This document shows positions 1-7,541 of a DNA stretch of 20,749 nucleotides, one piece after another (the stretch's first letter is position 1; the number at the start of each line of letters is the position of its first letter). This stretch comes from a virus: IMG/VR virus record IMGVR_UViG_3300045993_000344, positions 1 through 20,749 of that record, one strand, 5' to 3'. Below the pieces are notes generated by a model. The model made no database searches and was not told where the DNA came from. It worked only from the letters and a program-made list of their open reading frames with translations. A program made the translations under genes and the position numbers.

Positions 1-1099
1 CCGAGGGCAGCGACCAGGACCGACACTGCGCCTGACGAGGCAGACCCAGCGCGTCGTCGGTATAGGTCACCCGGTCGGAGTGCCAAGCGGCAGGAAATGG
101 CGACACTTTGGTCGTGATGACCTCTGTTACCCGGGTGGCTGCGGCGAACAACCGGTCACCCTGCACAATCAGGTCAGCCTGCGACACCGCGTCAAGATAG
201 ACCGGTGGCGCGCGTCTGATTCCCACCGAGGCGATGGATGCCGGCCCGGTGGACGGGTTGGTCTTTGTGTACCTGCCCGCGCCCTCGGTCGGCGGGGTGT
301 CCTGGTTGCGGACGAACCGCATCCAGTTCGGCACACCCCACACGTCGTTGGTGACCTTCCGATCCTCGGCGACCATGCCCACCTTGAGGTCACCCACGGC
401 GAACGTCCACTCGCTGGGTCGGTTCTCCGGCTGCACGTATGGGCCACTGCGGAACGCACCGTCTTGGTCGCACCACAACCCCCGGTAACCGATCGCAGCC
501 AGGAGTTCGTTGGCGACCTTGATCCACGTCGGTGCGTTCGATGAGTCCTGCACCCATACCATCGCCGTCGCCAGCGTCTTGGCCGAACCCGACGAGTCGA
601 GCAGCACAGGCGAGACGATCCCGGCCGCCACGAACACCGCCCGGACAGCGGCCAGTACGTTCGCGCCCGCGGCCACCGAGTAACTGTCCCCGATGCAGTC
701 CTGCAGCAGGTACAACTGGTCGAACCCGCTAACCACCCATGACTGCGGGGTCTCACCGAGTGCAGTGTCCGGCGTGGTCATCAGATAGACACCCTCGTTC
801 CAGCGGACGCCGTCCAGACCCGCGGACGGGCTCGACAGCAGCTGGAACGGGCGGACCCGGTCATAACCCCATGCGAGCGCCCGGGAGATCGTCAGGTTCT
901 CGAGGGTGCCGTGGACGTTGGCGAGATTGTCACGCTTCACGATCCAGCCGGAGCAGTCCGCGCTGATGTCTTCGACCAGCGTCAGGTCCTGGTCCAGGAG
1001 CTCCACACCGAAGTCGACCTCGAGGTCGGTGGCCACCAACAGCGCCGTGACCTGCGCGTCGGTGTAGCCGGTGCGGGGAGCGGTGGTCAGCGGCTGCAT
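1..1099 (-). CDS. Minor tail protein, partial (C-terminus beyond window edge)
   Basis: An uninterrupted minus-strand frame runs from an ATG at 1099 to the left edge, giving 366 residues without a stop, so the gene is truncated by the window. It begins MQPLTTAPRTGYTDAQ and its ATG overlaps the stop of the upstream gene as TGATG, indicating translational coupling. The sequence is rich in beta-prone stretches, Trp and Gly, with no signal peptide or membrane segment and no recognisable enzymatic motif. Its place, second after the tape measure gene, is where actinophages encode baseplate or tail-tip proteins. Role in the tail tip is inferred from synteny; the specific family (tail-associated hub or Dit-like) is not determined. 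Confidence 0.8.
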   Translation of the reverse strand, partial: MQPLTTAPRTGYTDAQVTALLVATDLEVDFGVELLDQDLTLVEDISADCSGWIVKRDNLANVHGTLENLTISRALAWGYDRVRPFQLLSSPSAGLDGVRWNEGVYLMTTPDTALGETPQSWVVSGFDQLYLLQDCIGDSYSVAAGANVLAAVRAVFVAAGIVSPVLLDSSGSAKTLATAMVWVQDSSNAPTWIKVANELLAAIGYRGLWCDQDGAFRSGPYVQPENRPSEWTFAVGDLKVGMVAEDRKVTNDVWGVPNWMRFVRNQDTPPTEGAGRYTKTNPSTGPASIASVGIRRAPPVYLDAVSQADLIVQGDRLFAAATRVTEVITTKVSPFPAAWHSDRVTYTDDALGLPRQAQCRSWSLPS

Positions 1100-1485
1100 C
1101 AGACCGACTCGTCATAGGTGAGCTCGGTAAAAACCAAAGGTAGGATCGCGCACCGCACGCCATTAGCAAGGACGTACTCCGGGTCACAATCGAGGAAGGA
1201 CCCGAAGACCCTCCGTCCGTCGTCGGTGCGCAGCAGCAGTAACCGGCCGCGCCACCCGTCCAACAGAGCCACCTGCGCGGGGGTCAACCACTGCAACGTG
1301 ATCGGGTGCGTCCGGGTGTCCGTTGCCGTGGTGATGATGCGGACCCGGCCAGCTGCGTAGGTGCGGAACTCGCCGTCAAGGTGCGCTTTCCTCTCATCCT
1401 TCGGGTACGACGCGTGGACGGTCACCCCTGGGTTGGTGACGTCGCACAGGATCGCGCCGTCGAATACGACGTTGATGGTCGCCAT
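1099..1485 (-). CDS. Minor tail protein, probable distal tail or adaptor component
   Basis: Encodes 128 aa starting MATINVVFDGAILCDV. The ATG overlaps the tape measure stop (TGATG), and the stop overlaps the ATG of the next tail gene in the same way, so three tail genes are tightly coupled. The protein has alternating hydrophobic beta-like segments (RVRIITTATDTRTHPITLQW, RGRLLLLRTDDGRRVFGSF) and no catalytic motif. A small beta-rich protein directly after the tape measure is typical of siphovirus distal tail or tail-tube-adaptor proteins. That it is a real structural gene is well supported by context; the exact role is inference. Confidence 0.8.
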   Translation of the reverse strand: MATINVVFDGAILCDVTNPGVTVHASYPKDERKAHLDGEFRTYAAGRVRIITTATDTRTHPITLQWLTPAQVALLDGWRGRLLLLRTDDGRRVFGSFLDCDPEYVLANGVRCAILPLVFTELTYDESV

Positions 1486-4325
1486 CAGTTCTGCCGTTGC
1501 ATGGTCTGGATGGTGCGGACCTGCCGGTCCAATGCGGTGCCGAATCCGGGGATGAGGGTCCGCAGGATCAGGGTTTGCTCGGCGAGGTCTGCGCGGACTC
1601 CCCCCATGTCGACGACCGGACCAGCCGACGGCTGTGAGGTAGGCCCGACCTGCCCGCCGGCGGAGAACCGCATCGCGTTGTACGCGTCAAACGTGGCCGC
1701 GCCGTACTTGGACACCGCAGCAGCTTTGACCACGTACTCGCCCTTGCTGAGGCGCGCGTCGATGCTGTCGCTGGTCCCGGTGCCAGGACCAACAACGAAC
1801 CCACCGGTAGCGCCGCCTGGCTTGACCGGTCCCGATGTTGGTGGCCGGTTGATGAGGCTGTTCGTGACCGTGTTGAAAGTGGCGACCTCGATGGTGACGG
1901 ACTTGCCGTGCAGCACGTCGATCTGCCGTTGTAGTGCCGCGATCTTGTCTCTGCCCGCCTGGGTGTTGGCGTTAATCCCGGGGACCTTGCCCTGACGGAT
2001 CGAGTTGATCTGCGCCTGCAACGCATTAGCCTTCGCCTCAGCGGCAGCCTTGTCGAGCTGCACTTGCGTCCTTTTCACTGCCGGGATCTTCAGGATGCCG
2101 TCCGCGTAGGCATTGGCAGCCGCCTTGGTCATCCCGAACTTGATTCCCGTGGCGACCAGTCCCGCCCGTGAGGCGATCAGCGAGGCCCGCATCTTCTCCT
2201 CAGAGCCGGTCTCTGCGTAGACGCTCTTGGCTAGGTTCAGCGCCTCGGCTGCCACATTGTCGAGAGATGCAGCGTTGTCGCGGCCCTTCTGGGTGTTCAC
2301 ATCCAGGGTCTGGCCGTTCTTCTTGACCGCCGCCTCAGCATCGACCTGCGCCTGAATGAAGCCACGGGTGGCTGACCTGGTGGACAGGACCACAAGGCCG
2401 GCGTCCTGTAAGGACTGGATCTCCTTGTCGAGGGCGTCCTTGGTCGCGGTCGTCGCGGTGGCGAGATCCTGCTGCTCGGCGGTGAGAGTGGCGGCACCGC
2501 CGGCCGCGCCCTTCGCGTCATTGGCAGCACCGGCCAGCGCCTCACCGTAGGCGGGCATCAGTTTCATCAGCTTCGTGGTCTCAGCACCGGTCAGGCCCAG
2601 TTTCTTGGCCATCGAGTCAAACAGGGCGGAGGCTTGGCCCGGTTTGCCGTCCGTGACCATCTTGCCCAGTGCGGTTCCGATGTTGGTGAACACCGCAGCG
2701 GACTGCGTGCCACCGTTGATGGCGCCGAACATGCCGTCGACGCTGTCGCTGAACGTGTCCAGCGCAGACTTGTCGGTGAGCCGCTTGAACGCCGTCGCGA
2801 GGTCGTCGACCGGGCTGCTGCTGTCGTCCAGCCCCTTGAACAGTGTGTCGATGGCGGCAACGCTGGTCGCCGCACTGCCTGAGGCGTTACCTGCATCGAG
2901 AAGTGCCTTGGTCGTCGCCTCGACACCAGGAACAGCGGCCGCGGTGGCGTTGGTGATCGCGGACAGTGCCGCGGCGACAGCCATCAGGGTGCCACCGATC
3001 GCGGCGGCCTTACCGAGCCCCCGCAGCGCGGCACCAGAACGCCCGGACATCACGTTGAGCTTCTCCATCGCGGCCTTGGTCTCCGCGATCTTCGGCACCA
3101 CAGTCATGAACGCGCCAACGGCAAGAAGCCCGCCCGCAGCGACAGCACCCAGACCGACCGCGCTCTTTTGTACCGGCACGGGCAGTTTGCCGTACCAGTC
3201 GACTGCGCCCTGCAGGTTCTGGGTCATCGACCGCAGCATCCCGTTCGCACCAGAACCGGCGTTGATCAGGACCGTCGACAGCGACCCGCCGAGGCGCTCG
3301 ACGTCACCCTTGAGGTTGTCTGTCAGCATCGCGGCCTGACGGGACGCGAACCCGGCATCGTTGACCTTGGCTGCCCAGTCAGCAACAGCGGGTGCCCCGC
3401 CTTCGTACAGGACCCTTGCCGCGGTGACCTGCTCGTTGCCGAAGATCTGACCGAGCGCGGCGTTGCGGGTCGCATCATCGAGGGGGCCGAGCCTCTTCTG
3501 CAGCTCGCCGGCTGCGCCCTGCATCCCAATGAACTCGCCGTTGGCGTCGTACATGTTCAGGCCAAGCTCTTGCATCCGCTTGGACACGATCCCTGACGGC
3601 GAGGTCAGGGTGAGGAGCATCCCGCGCATCGACGTGCCGGCCTGCTCACCGATGATCCCTTGCTGGGCGAACATGGCCAGGGTGCCTGTGGTCTCCTCGA
3701 TCGAGACACCGAGGCCCTTGGCGACAGGACCCACGTACTTGAGCGCCCCGGCCAGCTGCTCAACGCTGCCCATCGCCTTGCCTGCGCCAGCCGCCAGCAG
3801 GTCAGCGACATGGGGGATGTCCTTGCCCGCCAAACCAAACTGGTTCATGGCCGTGGCGGCGATCTCAGCAGCGGTGGCCACGTCGAGCTGGCCAGCAGCG
3901 GCCAGGTCAAGGGCACCGGTCAGCCCGCCACCAAGGATGTCCTTGGTGGACACGCCAGCCTTGCCCATCGCGGTAATGGCCTGCGCGGCCTCGGTGGCGC
4001 TGAACTGTGTTGCGGCGCCCGCGTCGATCGCAGCCTGACGAAGCGAGGCGAGGGATGACCCGGTGGCCATCGTGCCCGCCTGAGCCTGAGACATAGCTGC
4101 GTCGAAGTCAGCGAAAGTCTTTACAGCCAGGCCGATCCCGGCAGCCATGACGCCCCCGGTGATCATCATCCCGGTGCCGACCTTGTCCCATGAGGCCTTG
4201 TTCTTGGTCGAAGAGTCCATCGAGTTCTTGGCGAAGTCCTTGGTGGACTGCTGTGCCTGCTTCATTGAAGCGATGAATGAGGAGACGTCGGCCTTCAGGA
4301 TCGCCTTGACGCTACGATCTGCCAT
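1485..4325 (-). CDS. Tape measure protein
   Basis: 946 aa, the longest gene here. It sets tail length and fills the tail tube before DNA ejection. The N-terminal part resembles the TP901-type tape measure family: an Ala/Gly/Met-rich helical region with ATQFSATEAAQAITAMGKAG and the GEQAGTSMRGML segment. Two hydrophobic stretches in the middle (AVGLGAVAAGGLLAVGAFM and GGTLMAVAAALSAITNATAA) are typical membrane-insertion segments. The C-terminal part carries GGFVVGPGTGTSDSIDARLS followed by KGEYVV, a motif common at tape measure C-termini. No lytic domain was seen. At about 1.5 angstrom per residue (family rule) the tail would be about 140 nm. The start has a strong ribosome site AAGGAGG four bases before the ATG. 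It lies directly downstream of the chaperone genes. Confidence 0.96.
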   Translation of the reverse strand: MADRSVKAILKADVSSFIASMKQAQQSTKDFAKNSMDSSTKNKASWDKVGTGMMITGGVMAAGIGLAVKTFADFDAAMSQAQAGTMATGSSLASLRQAAIDAGAATQFSATEAAQAITAMGKAGVSTKDILGGGLTGALDLAAAGQLDVATAAEIAATAMNQFGLAGKDIPHVADLLAAGAGKAMGSVEQLAGALKYVGPVAKGLGVSIEETTGTLAMFAQQGIIGEQAGTSMRGMLLTLTSPSGIVSKRMQELGLNMYDANGEFIGMQGAAGELQKRLGPLDDATRNAALGQIFGNEQVTAARVLYEGGAPAVADWAAKVNDAGFASRQAAMLTDNLKGDVERLGGSLSTVLINAGSGANGMLRSMTQNLQGAVDWYGKLPVPVQKSAVGLGAVAAGGLLAVGAFMTVVPKIAETKAAMEKLNVMSGRSGAALRGLGKAAAIGGTLMAVAAALSAITNATAAAVPGVEATTKALLDAGNASGSAATSVAAIDTLFKGLDDSSSPVDDLATAFKRLTDKSALDTFSDSVDGMFGAINGGTQSAAVFTNIGTALGKMVTDGKPGQASALFDSMAKKLGLTGAETTKLMKLMPAYGEALAGAANDAKGAAGGAATLTAEQQDLATATTATKDALDKEIQSLQDAGLVVLSTRSATRGFIQAQVDAEAAVKKNGQTLDVNTQKGRDNAASLDNVAAEALNLAKSVYAETGSEEKMRASLIASRAGLVATGIKFGMTKAAANAYADGILKIPAVKRTQVQLDKAAAEAKANALQAQINSIRQGKVPGINANTQAGRDKIAALQRQIDVLHGKSVTIEVATFNTVTNSLINRPPTSGPVKPGGATGGFVVGPGTGTSDSIDARLSKGEYVVKAAAVSKYGAATFDAYNAMRFSAGGQVGPTSQPSAGPVVDMGGVRADLAEQTLILRTLIPGFGTALDRQVRTIQTMQRQN

Positions 4326-4341
4326 CGTCGCCTCCTTGGTC

Positions 4342-4347
4342 TAGCGT
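4342..4347 (+). promoter_or_regulatory. Candidate -10 element (TAGCGT) for a leaderless transcript
   Basis: TAGCGT fits the actinobacterial TANNNT -10 pattern and sits exactly six bases before the ATG at 4354, the spacing expected when transcription starts at the start codon. No convincing -35 is visible and there is no Shine-Dalgarno before the ATG. It faces away from, and nearly abuts, the tape measure ribosome site on the other strand. Inference only. Confidence 0.4.
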
Positions 4348-4353
4348 GCAGGT

Positions 4354-4536
4354 ATGAGCGATACGCGGGTGAGTGCTAAGGACCGGGAGTCCAGGGGCTG
4401 GCGCATCGGCGTATTCGGGCTGCTGATCGCCGGATTCGCGTTGGCCAACCACGCACCTGGTTTGATCCTCGTCGGCCTTGTGGTCGCGGCAGCCGGGGGG
4501 ATCATGTGGGGGGCTGGGATGGCACGGCGGGAGTGA
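4354..4536 (+). CDS. Small two-helix membrane protein, antisense to the structural operon
   Basis: 60 aa beginning MSDTRVSAKDRESRGWRIG. Residues about 17-33 and 35-55 are two hydrophobic helices separated by a short NHAPG turn, with small-residue packing and a basic MARRE tail, so a small hairpin membrane protein is predicted. It is the only plausible gene on the plus strand and occupies the otherwise empty space between the tape measure start (4325) and the chaperone stop (4502), overlapping the latter by 35 bases tail to tail. It lacks a good Shine-Dalgarno; TAGCGT six bases upstream suggests leaderless expression. Function unknown. A chance open frame remains possible because GC-rich DNA produces many, but hydrophobic composition and placement argue for a real gene. 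Confidence 0.5.
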   Translation: MSDTRVSAKDRESRGWRIGVFGLLIAGFALANHAPGLILVGLVVAAAGGIMWGAGMARRE

Positions 4537-4909
4537 CCGGCTTGAACGTGATGCCGAACCGCAGCCCGTCTGGGTGCTTGAGTTCGCGCTTTGCTGTCTG
4601 TTCCTGAGCCCTGCTCAGTGCCGTGACGGCGTGGTCCCTGACCGGGCCATCAACCACGTACTCGCCTGTGCGGTACGGGTTGTCGCCGTCGTGCAGCGGG
4701 TCCATCGCCTCATCGCGTGGTATCCCGAGGTCGTTCAGTCTCGCCTCGTAGTCCAAGAGAGCGCCCGCGAGCAGGGTGTCGCTGCGCCGCCACCGGGCAC
4801 CGGGCTTGCGGGTACCGCGCAGCACCGACAGCGGCACACCCCAGGAGCGGGCGGCCTGCAGATCGGCTAAGACGCCGCCGTTTTCAGGGCGACGGAGGCA
4901 GCGAGCGAG
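4502..4909 (-). CDS. Tail assembly chaperone, -1 frame extension (gpT-like part of a gpG-gpT fusion)
   Basis: This frame is open from the slippery site at 4909-4915 to the TGA at 4502 and lies one base back relative to the upstream chaperone frame. After a -1 shift it continues LARCLRRPENGGVLADLQAA and then RSWGVPLSVLRG, a sequence style typical of actinophage chaperone extensions. The shift would yield about 304 aa spanning 5415 to 4502 (169 residues before the slip, 135 after). An internal start near 4837 could be proposed, but no good ribosome site was seen. By analogy with lambda G/GT, the long form recruits the tape measure and tail tube subunits during assembly and is not in the mature tail. 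Confidence 0.85.
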   Translation of the reverse strand, partial: LARCLRRPENGGVLADLQAARSWGVPLSVLRGTRKPGARWRRSDTLLAGALLDYEARLNDLGIPRDEAMDPLHDGDNPYRTGEYVVDGPVRDHAVTALSRAQEQTAKRELKHPDGLRFGITFKPVTPAVPSQPPT

Positions 4910-5415
4910 AAAGGGACATCCACCGTCTCACCGAACGTAATCCGGTTGGAGGCGTTGACCGCACCCATCCACTGCCCCTCACCAACAGCCTGACGAAGCG
5001 CGCCCCACTTCGCCGGGGTCAGCACCGGGTCAACACAGCAGATGGACAGCAGAAGCTCGTTGGTGGCGTCCTCGTCCAGATCCTTGGACGCGATACGCAC
5101 CGACTTCAGGTCGGCCTCACTCAGCCCGCGGAGGCGGAACGGGTGGCGGCCGGCGTCGATGACCTTGGCCAGGGCGTCCATCTGTGTGGCGATCCGCAGA
5201 GGTTCACCAGCACTCACACTGATGAGGCGGTCATCGGGGTTGTCCGCGGCGGCCTTGTTCGCGGCCAACAGTTCGACCTCGAGGGACTTGAAGCGGCCGT
5301 ACTCGGCGCCCTTGGAGGACAGGGTGATGACGGTTTCGGGGCGGGTGGCGCCGGCGATCCAGTCGTCGATGCTGAACGTCTTGTCGTCGGGGGTGGGCAT
5401 GTCGATCTTGGTCAT
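4867..5415 (-). CDS. Tail assembly chaperone, short form (gpG-like)
   Basis: 182 aa from the ATG at 5415 (MTKIDMPTPDDKTFSID). An in-frame upstream start at 5469 exists, but GAGGAG nine bases before 5415 supports the shorter form. The protein is acidic and helical, with no catalytic motif or membrane segment. It lies between the major tail protein and the tape measure gene, the fixed place of tail assembly chaperones. Its 3' end contains CCCTTTC in the phase needed for a -1 ribosomal slip, and the -1 frame is open well past the stop, which identifies it as the short member of a frameshifting chaperone pair. Confidence 0.92.
   Translation of the reverse strand: MTKIDMPTPDDKTFSIDDWIAGATRPETVITLSSKGAEYGRFKSLEVELLAANKAAADNPDDRLISVSAGEPLRIATQMDALAKVIDAGRHPFRLRGLSEADLKSVRIASKDLDEDATNELLLSICCVDPVLTPAKWGALRQAVGEGQWMGAVNASNRITFGETVDVPFSLAASVALKTAAS
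4909..4915 (-). other. Programmed -1 frameshift slippery heptamer CCCTTTC
   Basis: Read on the minus strand, the zero-frame codons are GTC CCT TTC, so C CCT TTC is an X XXY YYZ heptamer in the correct phase. It lies 14 codons before the zero-frame stop at 4867-4869. A -1 slip leads into the frame that stays open to 4502. An A-run (TGAAAAC, about 4880-4886) further downstream is a weaker alternative slip point. Confidence 0.85.
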
Positions 5416-5457
5416 GGTGGCTGTCTCCTCGGCTGTTGGCTGTATGGCTGTTGGTGA

Positions 5458-5485
5458 CGCGGGCGACACAGCCGAGCCGCCCGCG
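5458..5485 (-). terminator. Hairpin after the major tail protein gene
   Basis: Perfect 8-bp stem CGCGGGCG/CGCCCGCG with a 12-base loop, starting 14 bases after the tail tube stop and ending before the chaperone ribosome site. No U-run follows, as is common for GC-rich actinobacterial hairpins. It could act as a partial terminator, attenuator or 3' mRNA stabiliser. Confidence 0.5.
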
Positions 5486-5499
5486 CCACAACAAGAGGC

Positions 5500-6021
5500 C
5501 TACGCGACGAGCGCGACCTTCTCCGCGTAGAAGTAAGGGCTGATCTTCTGAGACATCTTGAACACCGCGTTCGTCGCGTCCCCAACCTCCGCACGCCCAC
5601 CCAGGACCACGCCCCACACGGACACGAACTGCCCGACAACGTCCGCGGTCTGGTAGGCCAGCGCGCGCCGGATCACGAAGTACACCTTGCTGCCGGGCAC
5701 CAACTTCTCGAACGCCGCGTTCGTCGCCGAAGCCGCAGCGGCCTGAGGGGTGTACACGTATACCAGGTTGTCCAGACTCCTCTTGATCGCGCCGAGTTGC
5801 TCCCAGTCGTCTGGGGTGCACGCGCGGGAGTCCACAAAGGTGGCCTGGTCGAACTTGTCCTGAAAACTGCCGTCGCGGGTCAGGTAGCAGGTGATGTCCA
5901 CGCTGGACACCGCGGCAAGCTCGGTGATCTTGGGGACGTTCGGGTCAGCGAGGGTGGTCACCATGGTGACCTTGAGCATCCCGTCGACCGGGACTGATGG
6001 GGGCAGAACGATGGCGACCAT
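5500..6021 (-). CDS. Major tail protein (tail tube)
   Basis: 173 aa starting MVAIVLPPSVPVDGMLKVTM. The ATG has AAAAGGAG seven bases upstream and follows the preceding stop by one base. The protein shows alternating beta-strand and polar segments typical of siphovirus tail tube subunits, for example LKVTMVTTLADPNVPKITEL, GSKVYFVIRRALAY and FVSVWGVVLGG. Size and position between tail terminator and tail assembly chaperone fit the tube protein. It forms stacked hexameric rings around the tape measure. A GC-rich hairpin follows directly. Assigned by synteny and general character rather than by a diagnostic motif. Confidence 0.85.
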   Translation of the reverse strand: MVAIVLPPSVPVDGMLKVTMVTTLADPNVPKITELAAVSSVDITCYLTRDGSFQDKFDQATFVDSRACTPDDWEQLGAIKRSLDNLVYVYTPQAAAASATNAAFEKLVPGSKVYFVIRRALAYQTADVVGQFVSVWGVVLGGRAEVGDATNAVFKMSQKISPYFYAEKVALVA

Positions 6022-6022
6022 G

Positions 6023-6289
6023 TCACTTCTCCTTTTCGGTGGCCGCCGGGGCGGTGGCCTTGGTGGTGCTGGGCTTGCGGGCGGCACGCTTGCGTGCCGG
6101 TTTGGGTGCGACCTCGGCGGGCTGGCCACCCTTGTCGGTGCGGTGCTTGGCCGGGCGCGGGATCCCCGTCAGGTTTGCCGGGTACTTGGTCAACACCTCG
6201 TGCGCGGCAAGGTCGACCGCCGATTCGGGGACGTCGTACTCGTGACCCGTGGACAGGTCGCGTACCCGGATGAACTGGATGAAGGCCAT
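6023..6289 (-). CDS. Small protein with basic Ala/Lys/Pro-rich tail
   Basis: 88 aa from the ATG at 6289, preceded by AAAGGGG at seven bases. The first 45 residues (MAFIQFIRVRDLSTGHEYDV onward) look like a compact beta fold. The remainder is a low-complexity tail alternating Lys, Arg, Ala, Pro and Thr, like histone H1 or other nucleic-acid-binding tails. It sits between the tail terminator and tail tube genes, where related phages often carry a short hypothetical protein. Function not known; a structural or assembly role is suggested only by location. A longer in-frame extension upstream has no ribosome site and would overlap the preceding gene. Confidence 0.78.
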   Translation of the reverse strand: MAFIQFIRVRDLSTGHEYDVPESAVDLAAHEVLTKYPANLTGIPRPAKHRTDKGGQPAEVAPKPARKRAARKPSTTKATAPAATEKEK

Positions 6290-6326
6290 GGTGGATCCCC
6301 TTTCAGGGCAACAAAGTTGGACAGGA

Positions 6327-6749
6327 TTAGACGTTGAAGACGTCGAACAGGATCGGGACATACCACCGCGACGGGGCCACGGACGGGTCCTCACGGACCG
6401 AGCCGGGGTCGGTTGACTCGGACACCAGCCCGCTCGAGGCGGACAACCTGGCCCCGGTCAGGGCCGCGCGGACCTTGGACGCAGCAGTCAACGCCCGGTG
6501 CACGTCCCCACCCGCGCACGTGACCTGGAACGAACCGGCCAATATTGACGGGACACCAACCGCACGGTCAGACGTCAACCACCCGGGCGAGAAGTACAGC
6601 ACCGCGTACATGTGCGACCGCCCGTCAGGGTCCACACCCGGCGCGTTCTCACCCGCGTCATCGACCGACCCGTCCATCACGTCAAGGTTCGTGCAGGTCC
6701 GCAGCGCCGCCAAGGCAGCGTCATGCAAGACGGACACGTCCAGGGTCAC
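6327..6749 (-). CDS. Tail terminator protein
   Basis: 140 aa using a GTG start at 6749 that overlaps the preceding stop as GTGA. The N-terminal helix (VLHDAALAALRTCTNL), central beta segments (MYAVLYFSPGWL, FQVTCAGGDVHRALTAASKV) and final strand (SRWYVPILFDVFNV) match the general layout of siphovirus tail terminators, which cap the growing tail tube and join it to the head. Position between the gp10-like protein and the tail tube gene agrees. Assigned by synteny and fold-like pattern. Confidence 0.72.
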   Translation of the reverse strand: MTLDVSVLHDAALAALRTCTNLDVMDGSVDDAGENAPGVDPDGRSHMYAVLYFSPGWLTSDRAVGVPSILAGSFQVTCAGGDVHRALTAASKVRAALTGARLSASSGLVSESTDPGSVREDPSVAPSRWYVPILFDVFNV

Positions 6750-7099
6750 AGCAGGCCCTCGGTGATCTTGCCGAGGGCGTCGGCGAACTCTCCGGCATGC
6801 CTATCGAAAGCGGGCCCGAGGAAAGCATGCGGTCCTATCCGGCTCGTGCCCAGCTCGACCCATGCCGCGTAGGAAGCGGTCGGACCGATCTCGGCGGTCA
6901 GGCCTTTGAGGTCTCGGCTGATGCTGTTGCGCAGGTTGCCGGTGTCGACGGGGGCGAACATCTTGGCGTCGCGTTCGATGTCAGCGCTGGACTTCTCCAG
7001 GACCTTGCGGGCCAGGGGAACCATCCGCCCGGGGACCTTGCCGAGGTCGACAGCCAACGTGTTGAGCTCGGACATGTCCATCTCGAAGCTGTCACCCAT
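6746..7099 (-). CDS. HK97 gp10-like tail completion or neck protein
   Basis: 117 aa. The central segment SADIERDAKMFAPVDTGNLR, followed by NSIS and then YAAWVELGTSRIGPHAFLGP, is the recognisable signature of the HK97 gp10-like family (APVDTGNLR with a later VE.GT and PfL.PA motif). These proteins belong to the head-tail joining region or tail completion. The gene starts at an ATG with GAGAGGGG upstream, 12 bases after the preceding stop, and overlaps the tail terminator start by four bases. Confidence 0.88.
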   Translation of the reverse strand: MGDSFEMDMSELNTLAVDLGKVPGRMVPLARKVLEKSSADIERDAKMFAPVDTGNLRNSISRDLKGLTAEIGPTASYAAWVELGTSRIGPHAFLGPAFDRHAGEFADALGKITEGLL

Positions 7100-7111
7100 G
7101 ACGTGCCCCTC

Positions 7112-7540
7112 TCACCCAAGGTTGGCGGTGCACACGAGGTCCCGTTGGAAGACCTCGGACCCGTACTGGACGTCTTCGATGTAGAGCGTGGTCCCGACCA
7201 TGGCGGCGTCTTTGGCGGCTTCGATGACCACATGGCAGTTGACGTCCACCAGCGGGGACCCTGCGGGCAGGGACACCCGGTAGGCGCGTTCGGCGACGGT
7301 CTGGCCGGCTTGGGGTGCGGCCTTGGCGCGCATGAACGCCTGGACCCGGCACACGCACGGGCTGGGGATCACGATGGCGGGCGGGTTTGGGATTGTGGAC
7401 TCGGTGACCGGATCCCATCCGGGCGGCCCGATACCGGGGGTCTCGACCCGGCATGTGGCGGTCATTGATCCTTCAGCTACCGGCTGGTGGTGGGTCGACC
7501 AGTCCGGGTGGATCACCCTGGTAGTCGGGAACGGGGCCAC
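7112..7540 (-). CDS. Head closure / head-tail connector (DUF6093-like)
   Basis: 142 aa from a GTG at 7540, one base after the preceding stop; no strong Shine-Dalgarno is visible, so coupling is likely. The protein has a Pro-rich N-terminus, the segment VCRVQAFMRAKAAPQAGQTV, and ERAYRVSLPAGSPLVDVNCH, the kind of sequence found in actinophage DUF6093-type connector proteins. It occupies the second slot after the capsid gene, where head closure proteins lie. Family assignment is from memory of the pattern and was not verified by search. Confidence 0.72.
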   Translation of the reverse strand: MAPFPTTRVIHPDWSTHHQPVAEGSMTATCRVETPGIGPPGWDPVTESTIPNPPAIVIPSPCVCRVQAFMRAKAAPQAGQTVAERAYRVSLPAGSPLVDVNCHVVIEAAKDAAMVGTTLYIEDVQYGSEVFQRDLVCTANLG

Positions 7541-7541
7541 G

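Noticed and set aside
1306-1995. A 229-aa plus-strand open frame opposite the tape measure C-terminus and next tail gene.
   Set aside because: Composition has no coherent domain and it mirrors two well-supported minus-strand genes.
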